Positions 6,575 through 15,239 of a stretch of 27,714 nucleotides of DNA are shown here, piece after piece. Position numbers and translations under genes: made by a program. Origin of the DNA: RGIG5327 sp045612485 (GTDB lineage: Bacteria > Verrucomicrobiota > Lentisphaeria > Victivallales > UBA1829). Where the stretch lies: assembly GCA_045612485.1 (NCBI GenBank), contig JAZKZE010000069.1, positions 1 through 27,714 of the forward strand, written 5' to 3'. The notes beneath the pieces are model-generated. The model was given only the letters and a program-made list of their open reading frames with translations. It did not search any database and had not been told where the DNA came from. Within the stretch, counting starts at the first letter, position 1. Every line of letters begins with the position of its first letter.

Positions 6575-8998
6575 TCAGCTTCCAATGATATATCTGGAAT
6601 ATTTCCCCAGGATCTTTTTCAGCATCATACTCAATGCCAGCATGATCAGGAGATACCCTGTTCCGGCAAGAGGAGCAAAGAAATGGATCGCTATACCATC
6701 CTCAAACTGTGCTTTTACAAGGAACGCATAATTTTTTGTAAAATACAGCCACAACTGCCCGAAATCCTGACAGAAAATCATGTGAAGAAAGAATATCGTA
6801 AAGGAATAAACGGCAAGTTTATCCAGTAGATAGATCTTTTTATCCCGTATTTTTTCCAGCAGGGGAAGAATTGCTATAATAAAGCAGTATTTCTGTATTG
6901 CCTGAAGTGTATTAGTTTCAGAAAGTAACAGGGGGAAAGTATCGTTTTTGATCAGATAAATCAAGGCTATCCCCATAAGAAGTGCCGGCAGAAACATCCA
7001 GTTGAAAGATTTTTGCAGCGTTTCTCTGTATCTGGAAAACACCATTCCGAAAAGATAGGAGAAAGTAAAATAGGTATAAAGACAGATACCATCCTGCCAT
7101 GTATTCCACGATCCTCTTTTGGGAAAGACAATAAAAACAACAGCGGAAATAAGGAGATATTTGAAAAAATGCTCCGGTTTCATACGGCACAACAGGGGAC
7201 TGACAAGGAAGAGGATCGCAACAAAAGGTATATACCAGTAACAGCTTACTGCACCACCGTACAACAGTGCGTGAAAGATGGAATCGGCTGATTTATCCCC
7301 GGCATAGAGGGAAGCATCCGAAGAGTGCATTACATACAACTGAAGAAAGATCACTGTAAGGGAAATGATCAGATACGGCAGAATAACATTCAGAATTTTC
7401 TTTTTATAATAGGAGAATGGGGATTCCGGTTTCTTATCAAAAAGGTATTGGCAGAGATAACCGGAAATAAAAAGAAAATAAATGGAATCTGAAACAAAAA
7501 ATTTATAATGGGTCATAATATTCATTACTCCGTACATGTGTCCCACACATATACAGGAAATGGCAAATGCCCGGAAATAATGCATACTCCAGTCAAAATT
7601 TGCTTTGACCTTTTTTTCCGGTTCCGGTTGAAGAACGTGTGTTTTTTCCAATAAAAGGATAACAATACATTTGATTATACACAGAACAAGGATCACCGCC
7701 GTAAATTTCCCCAGATACTCTGTCTGCTGCAACAATGTTTTCAGAGTCAGACAGCAAACGGCAACACCGAGGAACAGAAATACTGCTTTACGCAGTTTGC
7801 CTCCGGATATAATGCAGAATGTCAATGCCGCTCCCAACAAAAAGCCGATAACAGCGATTACATATCCGCCGGCTGCAAAAAAGCTCTTTTTGGCAGTAAC
7901 GGTCATACTGGAAAGGGGGATCTGGATCTGCGGATCATTGTTCAGAACTTTTCCTGTGATACAATTTTCCTGTACATCCGTAAATTCAATCCCACTGTAG
8001 CGGAATGTCTTTATATCCTTCAATGGTAATGTGTAAATCTTTTTGTCTGTTACCAATGTGAATTTTCTTATTTTTATGATGCTGTCTTCCAAATGGGTCG
8101 GATCAAAACGTATGCTGCTGATCTGGCGAACATATTCTTCCGGAAAAACAAAAGAATATTCATTATTTGAGTTTTTCCCCCATAACAGGGAAGATCTTTT
8201 AGAGGAAAACACCCCGTGAATACCGTAAAATACCTGTATCAGAGGGGGGTGATCCGCATCAAGTTCCAATTCACACCGCGGAGCCGGAGAAAAATACTGT
8301 ACTGCTGCTACAGCAACAAGAAGTCCGCCGCAAAGGATCGCTCCGCAGCGGAAACTTTTCCACTGCCGGATTGAACAGAGAAAATAATAAAATCCTGTCC
8401 TGTTTTTATAACAGGATTTGAGAAACGCAAAAAGATAAAAACATAAAATGATACAGCCGGCGATTCCGGCATATTTTAATGCGGTAACCGTTCTCAGATC
8501 AAAAAAACTGCTTTTCACGGGAAGAAAATCGGCAACAGACAATATGATCCTGGGATCAGCTCCGGAAGAGGTCATCCATATTCCTTCCGGAGAATGTTGA
8601 TCATTGACTTTGAGAAACTCTGTCTTTACAAATGCTCTCTTTTGCAGATCCGCCTGATAATATTTTTTCCCGTCATACCAGGTAACTGCTTTCAGCATCA
8701 GAAGATTGGCTGATACGGTAGTAGGGTCGAACCTGAAGTACTTTATTTTTGACGGATCTTTTGTCTTGACGGAAAAATACAGACTCTGTTTTCCTGTTTG
8801 CAAAGAAACTTTGCTGGAAAGTTTTTCAGCAAAAACACGGTTGGGTGAGTAAAATACCTGTGCTGTACTTGCTTTGTCTGAAAAAAGTTCAATTTGCATA
8901 TATGGTTCATTTTTCTGCCCGGAAATGAAGGCAATAAAAAAGACGGCAAGCATGGAAAGAAACAGAATACAGCTTTTGTGCAAAAATGAATTTTTCAT
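6575..8998 (-). CDS. Membrane acyltransferase (acyltransferase-3 type) with duplicated extracytoplasmic domain
   Basis: 807 residues, inner-membrane protein. The C-terminal half (about 468-800) looks like the acyltransferase-3/OafA-type family: it opens with HYFRAFAISCICVGHMYG, giving the conserved His (H487) in the first helix, and continues with about ten hydrophobic segments; such proteins usually O-acylate surface polysaccharide. The N-terminal half is unusual. After one hydrophobic segment (7-27) comes a soluble domain (34-167), two membrane segments (about 176-194, 219-236), a second copy of the same domain (241-374), then more membrane helices. The copies share QVFYxxxxVF (48-56, 255-264), the FDPT signature (FRFDPT 89-93, IRFDPT 297-301) and a closing DPxI...KSxFF. 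They probably form sugar-binding beta-sandwiches in the periplasm. The gene has its own promoter and stands alone. The fold of the duplicated domain is inferred. Confidence 0.75.
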   Translation of the reverse strand: MKNSFLHKSCILFLSMLAVFFIAFISGQKNEPYMQIELFSDKASTAQVFYSPNRVFAEKLSSKVSLQTGKQSLYFSVKTKDPSKIKYFRFDPTTVSANLLMLKAVTWYDGKKYYQADLQKRAFVKTEFLKVNDQHSPEGIWMTSSGADPRIILSVADFLPVKSSFFDLRTVTALKYAGIAGCIILCFYLFAFLKSCYKNRTGFYYFLCSIRQWKSFRCGAILCGGLLVAVAAVQYFSPAPRCELELDADHPPLIQVFYGIHGVFSSKRSSLLWGKNSNNEYSFVFPEEYVRQISSIRFDPTHLEDSIIKIRKFTLVTDKKIYTLPLKDIKTFRYSGIEFTDVQENCITGKVLNNDPQIQIPLSSMTVTAKKSFFAAGGYVIAVIGFLLGAALTFCIISGGKLRKAVFLFLGVAVCCLTLKTLLQQTEYLGKFTAVILVLCIIKCIVILLLEKTHVLQPEPEKKVKANFDWSMHYFRAFAISCICVGHMYGVMNIMTHYKFFVSDSIYFLFISGYLCQYLFDKKPESPFSYYKKKILNVILPYLIISLTVIFLQLYVMHSSDASLYAGDKSADSIFHALLYGGAVSCYWYIPFVAILFLVSPLLCRMKPEHFFKYLLISAVVFIVFPKRGSWNTWQDGICLYTYFTFSYLFGMVFSRYRETLQKSFNWMFLPALLMGIALIYLIKNDTFPLLLSETNTLQAIQKYCFIIAILPLLEKIRDKKIYLLDKLAVYSFTIFFLHMIFCQDFGQLWLYFTKNYAFLVKAQFEDGIAIHFFAPLAGTGYLLIMLALSMMLKKILGKYSRYIIGS

Positions 8999-9067
8999 AA
9001 TGACCTTTTCCCAGAAATCAGACAGGTGACTTCTGTTTTTATGTATTAATGTATGATTTCTGCGGTA

Positions 9068-9095
9068 AATATAGCATATTTTACAAATTTTTCAA
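9068..9095 (-). promoter_or_regulatory. Promoter of the acyltransferase gene
   Basis: On the minus strand, TTGAAA (9095-9090) and TATATT (9073-9068) are 16 bases apart, about 70 bases upstream of the start at 8998. The same two hexamers recur upstream of the helicase gene and of gapA. Confidence 0.55.
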
Positions 9096-9148
9096 ATGAA
9101 GGCATCTTGTATTGTTCCGAAAATCAAAACAAAATCATCCATAAAAAA

Positions 9149-9184
9149 GGGAATACAGAAAAAAATCCGTATTCCCGCTTTTTT
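9149..9184. terminator. Bidirectional terminator-like hairpin
   Basis: GGGAATAC (9149-9156) pairs with GTATTCCC (9169-9176) around an A-rich 12-base loop. T-runs follow on both strands (9178-9183 on plus, 9148-9143 on minus). It most likely ends the minus-strand fusion gene whose stop is at 9233. Two TTCCGGAA palindromes at 9188-9195 and 9211-9218 lie between it and the stop codon. Confidence 0.7.
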
Positions 9185-9232
9185 ATCTTCCGGAAAAACT
9201 TTTACCGTTGTTCCGGAAAGAGAATATAAAAT

Positions 9233-11926
9233 TTACTTTTTCATAAATTTCGAGCAGAAGGCACAGGAGGGATCATCACAGAGCAGGACTGTATAATCCT
9301 TTTCCACGATCTCTTTACCGATCCTGTAATATTCCTGACAATCCATAAGCAGAAGTTCCCCTGTTCCCAGTTGCTGTCTGTGGATCTGCAATCCGGCAGG
9401 AATGGCTTTCGTATAGAATTTCTTTTTCTCCGCCTCTGCGCCGCAATAGAAATCACGGTGTCCGGGAAGATGTTTATCATAGGCATAGACTGCGTATGTG
9501 CCGTCCTCTTTCTTTGCCTTTGCTACAGCATTGCCCAGGAACGGTACATTGCAGACATCTTCCAGAAGATGCAGGAAGGTGGTGGACGCAATGGTGGAAC
9601 CGAAATGCAGTATCTTTGCACCATAGCCCATGGCAATACCCATGGGGGAGTTCATGGCGGCAGGATTGTCGTCAGGAGCCTGTTCCATAAGACATTTTTC
9701 TGCGAGAGGTCCGAATCCTGTCCAGGAGTGGGTGGCATGAGAACTTCGGAGAGCGTCTTTGCGTTTGGTTACCGTTGCAGGAATATTTCCTGTCCAGATC
9801 TGGGAGGGTTCTCCGGGATCATTGGGGCGGAACATCCATTCACGGCAGGGGCCTCCAAGATACATATAGGGACGGGTGAAGGCGGCAAAAAGAAGAGTTC
9901 CTTCTTTACCGACAGCTTCTTCCATGGCGGCAATGGCGGTTTCCGCACCGCCTTTGATATAACCGCAGTTGGAAGCGGAGGCATGGACAAGAAGAATGTC
10001 GCCTTTTTTCACGCCGAGAGCCTGAAGAGCTTTCACGATATCCTCTTTTACAAGTTCCGGGCGGGTAACGATCTTCAGGTAACCGGCATCCGCAAGGCGG
10101 TTCAGGGTATTGATATACTTTTTCACTTCCCCGTCGGAAACAGCCTGATTCCTTTCATATTCTGCTTTTCTTACGGCTTCGGCTACACTCATAGGCGTAT
10201 GCAGATTGGCGATCACATTGGAGAAGTGACCGTAAATACCGCCTCCGGGGATGTTGAAAGGAACGGTGTCACCGGTTCTGGTGAGACTGTGGGGGAATCC
10301 TGTATGAGTGTACTGCATAACGACCCGGTTGGCTGCCTGTCTGATGGGAGTATCGCCGCCTTTGTCTTCCGCAGAAAGTCCGGCTTCAAGGGAAGTACAG
10401 AATTCATCAAAGTCTTTCATCTCTCCTGTAAAATCAGAAGAGGGGAGGGCGTTGCAGAATGCTTCAAGGTGCGTGCGTTCAATATCGCAGAGGAAACGGA
10501 AACGGTCAAGATCACTGCCGAAGGGATTTTCTCTCACATTACGGAGATGAGCTTTCACATGTTCTTTTGCAATGGCAATACAGGAAGCAAATTTGGCACT
10601 GTCGGGATTTGCCATGCCGTAAATCAGGGCGGTATTGAAAGCTGTTCCTTCTGCAAAGGTCTCTTTATCCAGGATCTCCATTCCCTGACGGGAGGTATGG
10701 TGATTGACACCGTGATCGCTTAACGGCCAGACTGCGGCAAGTCCCACCGAGGGGCAGTTGAAGGCAATATCATCAAAATAGGCAGAGGGGAACATTTTGC
10801 AGGAGAAAGAGGCTTTTTCCGTCTGCATGGCATTTACCAGATCTTCCATAAGGAAATTGGCAAAACAGGGGGAACCTTTGGGACAGGTGTTGCATTTGAG
10901 TTTGACATTTCTGATATTGGCAAGACCGTCATAATTGACGCCGCCAATGACCTTTTCCCGGAGATCTCCGCCCATGATCTTGTCAATAAAGGCGGCAAAA
11001 CCGTATAATTCCATGGCAAAAACAACTCTTACAGAGTATTCAGGCGTACCTTTTGCCATGATCTGTTTTGCCGTTTCGATGGCGGCAACCACTCCGCAGG
11101 AGTCATCGTCGGCAAGTGGTTCATACAAATGACCGTATGCCCAGACCTCTTTTTTGCTTTTTCCGGGGATCAGGGCGGTAACGGCATGATGGACACCTTT
11201 GTAACGCACTCCGTCACACTCCACTTCCGCCATGACCGCAGAACGTTTGATTGCTTCCCGCAGGAAATCCCCGATGCGGGGAGTTGTACTGAAGCCCACA
11301 AAGGGACGGTGGGTGATGGTCACATGCCAATCGCTTTCACAGGCGGCATTGAGCCATGCAATAGAATCGGGATAATCTTCACCGCCTGTAACATTGTCGG
11401 AAAGGAATCCTATTGCCCCCAGATCCAGAAGTGTGGTAATGACGCTGCCGTAAGGACGGGTATTTTTATCCAGAAGAACGAGAGTGCCTTCCGCATCGAA
11501 ACCGCTCAAAAGCTGGGTTTCCGTAATAATGCGTACTTTTTTCTTCCCACCCTCAAGGACAGAGCCTTTTACAAGGGAGAAGGGATGTTTTTCAAAATCC
11601 GCGGCAATCAATCTTCCTTCTTCATCATTGCCGAAGGGATTGTTTTTGACCTCAGATTTGATATTGAGTATGGTAAGTTTTCCTTTTGTTGCATCCCACG
11701 CTATGGGCATACGCTCATCCAGAAAGGCACTTTTTCCATCGGCGGGAAGTTCAAAGATCTGTACATTGGGCAGTCCTGCTTTTTCTGCGATCTCTTTGGC
11801 ACAGAAAGCCGCTTCATGGTAGGCTTTGTAAGTCTGGGGAAACTCTTTTTTCCACAGATTTTCTGTTTCTTTCATCAGAAAATCCGCATCGGTTTTTTTA
11901 AGAAAATCTCTGTAAAGATTTATCAT
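9233..11926 (-). CDS. Fusion of M28-like aminopeptidase domain and AAC(3)-like acetyltransferase domain
   Basis: 897 residues from the chosen ATG. Residues about 1-480 resemble an M28-like (DUF4910-like) zinc aminopeptidase: H266 in YGHLY, an Asp triplet at 273-275 (LADDDSCG), E306 in AMELYG, D333 in VNYDG, and H409/H410 in SDHGVNHHTSRQG give a plausible two-zinc site, although the usual Glu-Glu pair is a single Glu. Residues about 625-897 match the AAC(3)/YokD acetyltransferase family: VKKGDILLVHASASNCGYIKGG, then RSSHATHSWTGFG (R727, H730) and SPMGIAMGYGAKILHFG. No signal peptide, so cytoplasmic. An aminoglycoside substrate is unlikely in this context; one idea is that an amino-acyl group is released and the freed amine acetylated. 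The longest open frame begins 39 bases upstream at a TTG, but that lacks a ribosome-binding site. It lies 112 bases downstream of the DUF4838 gene on the same strand. Domain identities fairly sure; substrate unknown. Confidence 0.78.
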   Translation of the reverse strand: MINLYRDFLKKTDADFLMKETENLWKKEFPQTYKAYHEAAFCAKEIAEKAGLPNVQIFELPADGKSAFLDERMPIAWDATKGKLTILNIKSEVKNNPFGNDEEGRLIAADFEKHPFSLVKGSVLEGGKKKVRIITETQLLSGFDAEGTLVLLDKNTRPYGSVITTLLDLGAIGFLSDNVTGGEDYPDSIAWLNAACESDWHVTITHRPFVGFSTTPRIGDFLREAIKRSAVMAEVECDGVRYKGVHHAVTALIPGKSKKEVWAYGHLYEPLADDDSCGVVAAIETAKQIMAKGTPEYSVRVVFAMELYGFAAFIDKIMGGDLREKVIGGVNYDGLANIRNVKLKCNTCPKGSPCFANFLMEDLVNAMQTEKASFSCKMFPSAYFDDIAFNCPSVGLAAVWPLSDHGVNHHTSRQGMEILDKETFAEGTAFNTALIYGMANPDSAKFASCIAIAKEHVKAHLRNVRENPFGSDLDRFRFLCDIERTHLEAFCNALPSSDFTGEMKDFDEFCTSLEAGLSAEDKGGDTPIRQAANRVVMQYTHTGFPHSLTRTGDTVPFNIPGGGIYGHFSNVIANLHTPMSVAEAVRKAEYERNQAVSDGEVKKYINTLNRLADAGYLKIVTRPELVKEDIVKALQALGVKKGDILLVHASASNCGYIKGGAETAIAAMEEAVGKEGTLLFAAFTRPYMYLGGPCREWMFRPNDPGEPSQIWTGNIPATVTKRKDALRSSHATHSWTGFGPLAEKCLMEQAPDDNPAAMNSPMGIAMGYGAKILHFGSTIASTTFLHLLEDVCNVPFLGNAVAKAKKEDGTYAVYAYDKHLPGHRDFYCGAEAEKKKFYTKAIPAGLQIHRQQLGTGELLLMDCQEYYRIGKEIVEKDYTVLLCDDPSCAFCSKFMKK

Positions 11927-11930
11927 TTTT

Positions 11931-11939
11931 CCGTTCCTT
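11931..11939 (-). promoter_or_regulatory. Ribosome-binding site that fixes the fusion-gene start
   Basis: On the minus strand AAGGAACGG (11939-11931) lies just upstream of the ATG at 11926, with 8 bases between AAGGA and the ATG. The in-frame TTG at 11965 has no such site, so the ATG is preferred. Confidence 0.75.
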
Positions 11940-11969
11940 ATGTAATTAAAATGGTGTTTTAACAAGAAA

Positions 11970-11996
11970 GCCTGTACTGGTTATAACGGTACAGGC
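11970..11996 (-). terminator. Terminator-like hairpin between the DUF4838 and fusion genes
   Basis: GCCTGTAC (11970-11977) and GTACAGGC (11989-11996) form a perfect 8-bp stem with an 11-base loop. On the minus strand it is followed by TTTCTTGTT, an imperfect T-run. It may end or weaken transcription coming from the DUF4838 gene into the fusion gene. Confidence 0.55.
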
Positions 11997-12038
11997 ACTT
12001 AATTTACATCCTGTAAGGAAATTTACAAGGTGTTTTTC

Positions 12039-14987
12039 TTATTTTCCGATTGCTGTTATATAGACTTCATCGAAATCCATAAATCCATTGGCTTCTTTTG
12101 GATAAAGCCCTGCGGCAAATTTGGTAAGATCAAATTTTGGAAGCGGTATTTCCATGGCAATATCCTTCCACTCTTTGCTGTCTATATTCTCTTTGTAGAA
12201 ATAGATACTTTTTTTGTGGATCCTTCTGCCGTTTTTAATATCGTAGCAGTACCACGCCAACTGGACAAGCCCGGTACCCCGTACCCGGAAACGGATCTTT
12301 ACTTTTTCACTTTTTCCCAGATAATCATTGGCAACGATCCCGTTGATCCGCAAAAAGTGGGCTTTGGGATCTTCCGGACTTCCTTCCAGACTTGCCACCA
12401 CCTTTTTGCCGGAGAAGTGCCAGAAAGCAGGTTTTTTCCCGTCTTTGATCTGACGGGTGGGGGTGATCTTCTGTTTTTTTCTGTCCACTTCATTGAAGGA
12501 ACCGTTTTTCCAGTTTCTTGTATCCAGTTCCTCTCCGTGGATGGTCACAGAACGTTCTTTGCAGAAGTTCACAGGAAGGAACACTCCCACATTGTGGGGA
12601 GTACCGATACTCCAGGTGGAGGATTCCACAGGGACGCCGGAATGCATAACGATCCCGTTGATCTTTCTTGCCCGCAGGACATTAACTTTCCATGCCTGTC
12701 CGTCAAAACATTTTTCTCCAAGAGGTGCTGTGGGGATCCTTGCTTCAAGGATCCAGCGGTCTTTGAGTTTTTGGGTTTTGACTTCAATGCCGGATGTAAA
12801 GTTTCTGTCCGGTTTGCTGCCGGGAGTTACATAATGGTCAAAGACTTTTCCTGCGGAGGAAACAATGATCTGATAGTAGGAGTTCCCCAGATCCGGATGA
12901 TTGAGGAAAAATTCCACAGTATTATCCTGCCAGACAGGTCCGTCAAGAGCTTCCCTTGTTTCTTCCGTAAGTTTGCCGATCATGGGTTCCATACATTCCA
13001 CGCCGAAATAGATGTTTTCTTCTTCATGGAATACTCTTACAAAAGTCTGATTTTTGGCGAACCCGGTATTGTTGGTAAGTTTGAAACCGGAAACCGTATC
13101 GGCTTTTTTCCAGTCAGGTTCATCGAGAATACCATCGATTTTGACAGGAGCACTCCTGCGGTAGGAACGGATCTCCCGGTGATTGGCAAGATAATCTTTG
13201 CGGAATTTTTCCCAGGTCATTGCAAAGATCTTCCGTTCTCTCTGAACGTGCTGAAGTGCGCGTTTGTCCGGATCTTTGGCTGCTGCTTTTTCGGCGGCGG
13301 CAAGGTAGGAAAGAAGTTTTTCATGTACGCCGGGACGGTCAAGGCACCTGCCAAGCGGGGAACTGTGGCCGTGTCCATAGCAGCCGGGAGTTTCCAGAAA
13401 CGCCTTGCTCAGAAGTTTGCGGAAGTCACGCATACCTGCTTCCCAGGCAGCTTTTCCGTAATAAAGGGTATTGATTTCTTCCGTAAGTTTATCTGTATCG
13501 GTTTTGATGTTCCAGGACTGTTCCGCAAAGGTGTACATGGTCTGCCACATACCGTACCAGCACAGTTTTGTCATGGGGTATTTATCATACTTTTTGGAAT
13601 ATTTCCCGTCCGGGGGAGGCATCTGGGGACGGATCCCGCGGATACCAAGTTTGTAATAAAGACGCATGAAGTCGGGATAGATGTACTCAATGGGCATAAA
13701 TGTATTGCCGAAAACATTGATCTGCCCATAGGTCACAAGGGGGATCTTTATTTTTTCAGAAAGTTTCTGCCAGTCTTTGTGCATTCTGTAATAATTTCTG
13801 TTGGTCAGGCAGTTCGGATCATCCAGTCTGTGCCGGTAGCAGATACGGTTGAAGGAAAGCTCCATTGTTGCAAAGCGTTTATCCGGCAGGATCTGTGTGG
13901 GAGCTTCCTGGAAGTTTTGATAGGCAATGGTATTGAGTTTTGCGGAAGGAGCCCGTTTTTTCACATAATCAATAAGCTGATTCATGAATGTCCAGTAACG
14001 GTTGGTCATCATATTGGAGCCCAGATCCAGTTTTTTGCAGTTTTCACACTGACACCAGCCGGTACCGTCGTTATTCACAAGGCGGTAACAGCCGCCGGGA
14101 GTCTGGCTGCAGGTCTGCTGAATATTTTTCAGAAGGTTTTCCGCCATGATGCGGATGACATCAGGATTACTGGTGCAGGGCTGATATTTCTGCCCTTCGA
14201 GGAAGGTGCGTTTGCCGTTGATGAGAGGGAAGTATTCCGGATGCTCTTTATACATTTTGTGGAAATCTTTTGTCACATCCTTATTTTTTCTTCCGTCGAT
14301 ATAGTAACCTGCAAGAAGAAGAGTAAAACAGTGACCGCCATCCTGAATGACAGCGGCACGTTTTTTCAACTCTGCTTTCAGTTCCGGACGCAGGACGGTC
14401 TGGGGAATATCAAAAATACGCAGTCTGTTCCGCAGCATCCAGTCAAAGGACGCCCATTTGGGGCTTGCCACACTTGCCGCTCCCCAGTTGATATTCCGGA
14501 AGAAAAAGTCAGGATTGCTGATCCATTCCCCTTCCGGAACAGCAATATTTTTCTGTACGGTAAAATATTCCCCGTCATCTCCCGGAACGAGCCAGCGTAT
14601 CCCCGTATATTTTTTCAGAAGTTCATATACCCCGTAAAGAAAGCCCACCTCCTGTTTTCCATAAAAGGTAAGATCTTTTTCTGTGGTCTTTACCATGAAG
14701 CCTTCATCTTTGAGCCTCTTGTCATCGGTCAGGGCAAAACGGATACTTTTTGTCCCGTTTACTGCTTTTTCAGCAATAACGGTTTTTTCTCCCTGTGAGA
14801 TCTTTGCAAGAAATTTCGCCAATTCTTCCGCCGCGTGTTTTTCCACAGCGGAGGCATCCTTTTTAACAACGATGGTACAAAGGCTTTTTCCATTCTTCAT
14901 CATTGAGAAGTCCGCAAAAAGTGTACCTGAAAGCATTGTGGCAACCGCAATGGATGCCAGGATCTTTCCATAAAAACTTTTTTTCAT
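12039..14987 (-). CDS. Secreted DUF4838 protein with CBM9-like domain
   Basis: 982 residues. A signal peptide is clear (KKSFYGK, hydrophobic core, likely cut after LFA at about 25), so it is exported. Residues about 37-160 resemble the N-terminal domain of family 67 alpha-glucuronidases (AAEELAKFLAKIS; GFLYGVYELLKKYTGIRWLVPG). Residues about 170-470 carry DUF4838 features: GGHCF (217-221), HPEYFPLING (249-258), CTSNPD (271-276) and the WCQCENC motif (311-317). Residues about 625-840 look like a CBM9-type carbohydrate-binding domain (KIDGILDEPDW; WQDNTVEFFLN), and 850-982 like a second beta-sandwich. It probably binds and may cleave an acidic or complex glycan; catalytic residues cannot be named. 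AAGGAG lies 8 bases before the ATG. It is divergent from the GH20 operon and likely co-regulated with it. Domain assignment good; activity uncertain. Confidence 0.85.
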   Translation of the reverse strand: MKKSFYGKILASIAVATMLSGTLFADFSMMKNGKSLCTIVVKKDASAVEKHAAEELAKFLAKISQGEKTVIAEKAVNGTKSIRFALTDDKRLKDEGFMVKTTEKDLTFYGKQEVGFLYGVYELLKKYTGIRWLVPGDDGEYFTVQKNIAVPEGEWISNPDFFFRNINWGAASVASPKWASFDWMLRNRLRIFDIPQTVLRPELKAELKKRAAVIQDGGHCFTLLLAGYYIDGRKNKDVTKDFHKMYKEHPEYFPLINGKRTFLEGQKYQPCTSNPDVIRIMAENLLKNIQQTCSQTPGGCYRLVNNDGTGWCQCENCKKLDLGSNMMTNRYWTFMNQLIDYVKKRAPSAKLNTIAYQNFQEAPTQILPDKRFATMELSFNRICYRHRLDDPNCLTNRNYYRMHKDWQKLSEKIKIPLVTYGQINVFGNTFMPIEYIYPDFMRLYYKLGIRGIRPQMPPPDGKYSKKYDKYPMTKLCWYGMWQTMYTFAEQSWNIKTDTDKLTEEINTLYYGKAAWEAGMRDFRKLLSKAFLETPGCYGHGHSSPLGRCLDRPGVHEKLLSYLAAAEKAAAKDPDKRALQHVQRERKIFAMTWEKFRKDYLANHREIRSYRRSAPVKIDGILDEPDWKKADTVSGFKLTNNTGFAKNQTFVRVFHEEENIYFGVECMEPMIGKLTEETREALDGPVWQDNTVEFFLNHPDLGNSYYQIIVSSAGKVFDHYVTPGSKPDRNFTSGIEVKTQKLKDRWILEARIPTAPLGEKCFDGQAWKVNVLRARKINGIVMHSGVPVESSTWSIGTPHNVGVFLPVNFCKERSVTIHGEELDTRNWKNGSFNEVDRKKQKITPTRQIKDGKKPAFWHFSGKKVVASLEGSPEDPKAHFLRINGIVANDYLGKSEKVKIRFRVRGTGLVQLAWYCYDIKNGRRIHKKSIYFYKENIDSKEWKDIAMEIPLPKFDLTKFAAGLYPKEANGFMDFDEVYITAIGK

Positions 14988-15041
14988 TTTTTTACTCCTT
15001 TTCAGGTTGTTTGTTGTTCGTTTTTATGTCCTTCTGCTGTT

Positions 15042-15070
15042 AGTATAATATGAGAGAAGAAAAAATGCAA
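15042..15070 (-). promoter_or_regulatory. Putative promoter of the DUF4838 gene
   Basis: On the minus strand TTGCAT (15070-15065) and TATACT (15047-15042) are separated by 17 bases, about 55 bases upstream of the start at 14987. A TATAAT hexamer on the opposite strand (15044-15049) overlaps it but has no good -35 partner. Confidence 0.45.
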
Positions 15071-15081
15071 ATAAAATCATC

Positions 15082-15116
15082 TGTAAAAAATGTAAAAAAT
15101 ATTGTAAAATATGTAA
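15082..15116. other. TGTAA/A-tract array in the divergent intergenic region
   Basis: TGTAA occurs four times (starts near 15082, 15091, 15103 and 15112), each followed by A-rich sequence and spaced 9-12 bases, about one helical turn. Phased A-tracts often give curved DNA. A similar stretch lies at 4816-4870. Confidence 0.45.
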
Positions 15117-15153
15117 GAATAACAGAGGTGTTTTTATTTCTAAGAAAACAGTG

Positions 15154-15190
15154 AAGTCAGAATATACATTTTACAAGTCAGAATATACAT
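15154..15190. repeat. Tandem 16-bp direct repeat, probable operator
   Basis: AAGTCAGAATATACAT is present at 15154-15169 and again, identical, at 15175-15190. The 21-bp period puts both copies on the same DNA face. The pair ends about 20 bases upstream of the putative -35 box of the GH20 operon, the usual place for activator sites of the AraC type. Regulator not in this window. Confidence 0.75.
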
Positions 15191-15211
15191 GAAAAAAGTC
15201 CTGTTTTCTTC

Positions 15212-15239
15212 TTGAAAAATCTGTGAATCGTTATATTGT
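15212..15239 (+). promoter_or_regulatory. Putative promoter of the GH20 operon
   Basis: TTGAAA (15212-15217) is followed by TATATTGT; a -10 of TATTGT (15234-15239) gives a 16-base spacer, TATATT (15232-15237) only 14. The weak -10 placement fits an activator-dependent promoter with the direct repeats upstream. Confidence 0.4.

Noticed and set aside
9371..10723. A 450-codon plus-strand open frame opposite the M28/AAC(3) fusion gene
   Set aside because: Antisense shadow with no motif and no ribosome-binding site; the sense strand carries two recognisable enzyme domains.
9233..11926. Aminoglycoside resistance gene
   Set aside because: Although the C-terminal domain is AAC(3)-like, it is fused to a peptidase-like domain in a metabolic context with no mobile element; calling it a resistance gene would be unsupported.
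11927..11965. Upstream TTG start adding 13 residues to the fusion protein
   Set aside because: No ribosome-binding site before the TTG; the ATG at 11926 has AAGGA at good spacing.
12030..14798. A 922-codon open frame on the plus strand, antisense to the DUF4838 gene
   Set aside because: It lies wholly opposite a gene with signal peptide, recognised domains and a strong ribosome-binding site. The antisense product has no recognisable motif and arises because the sense gene rarely uses TTA, CTA and TCA codons.
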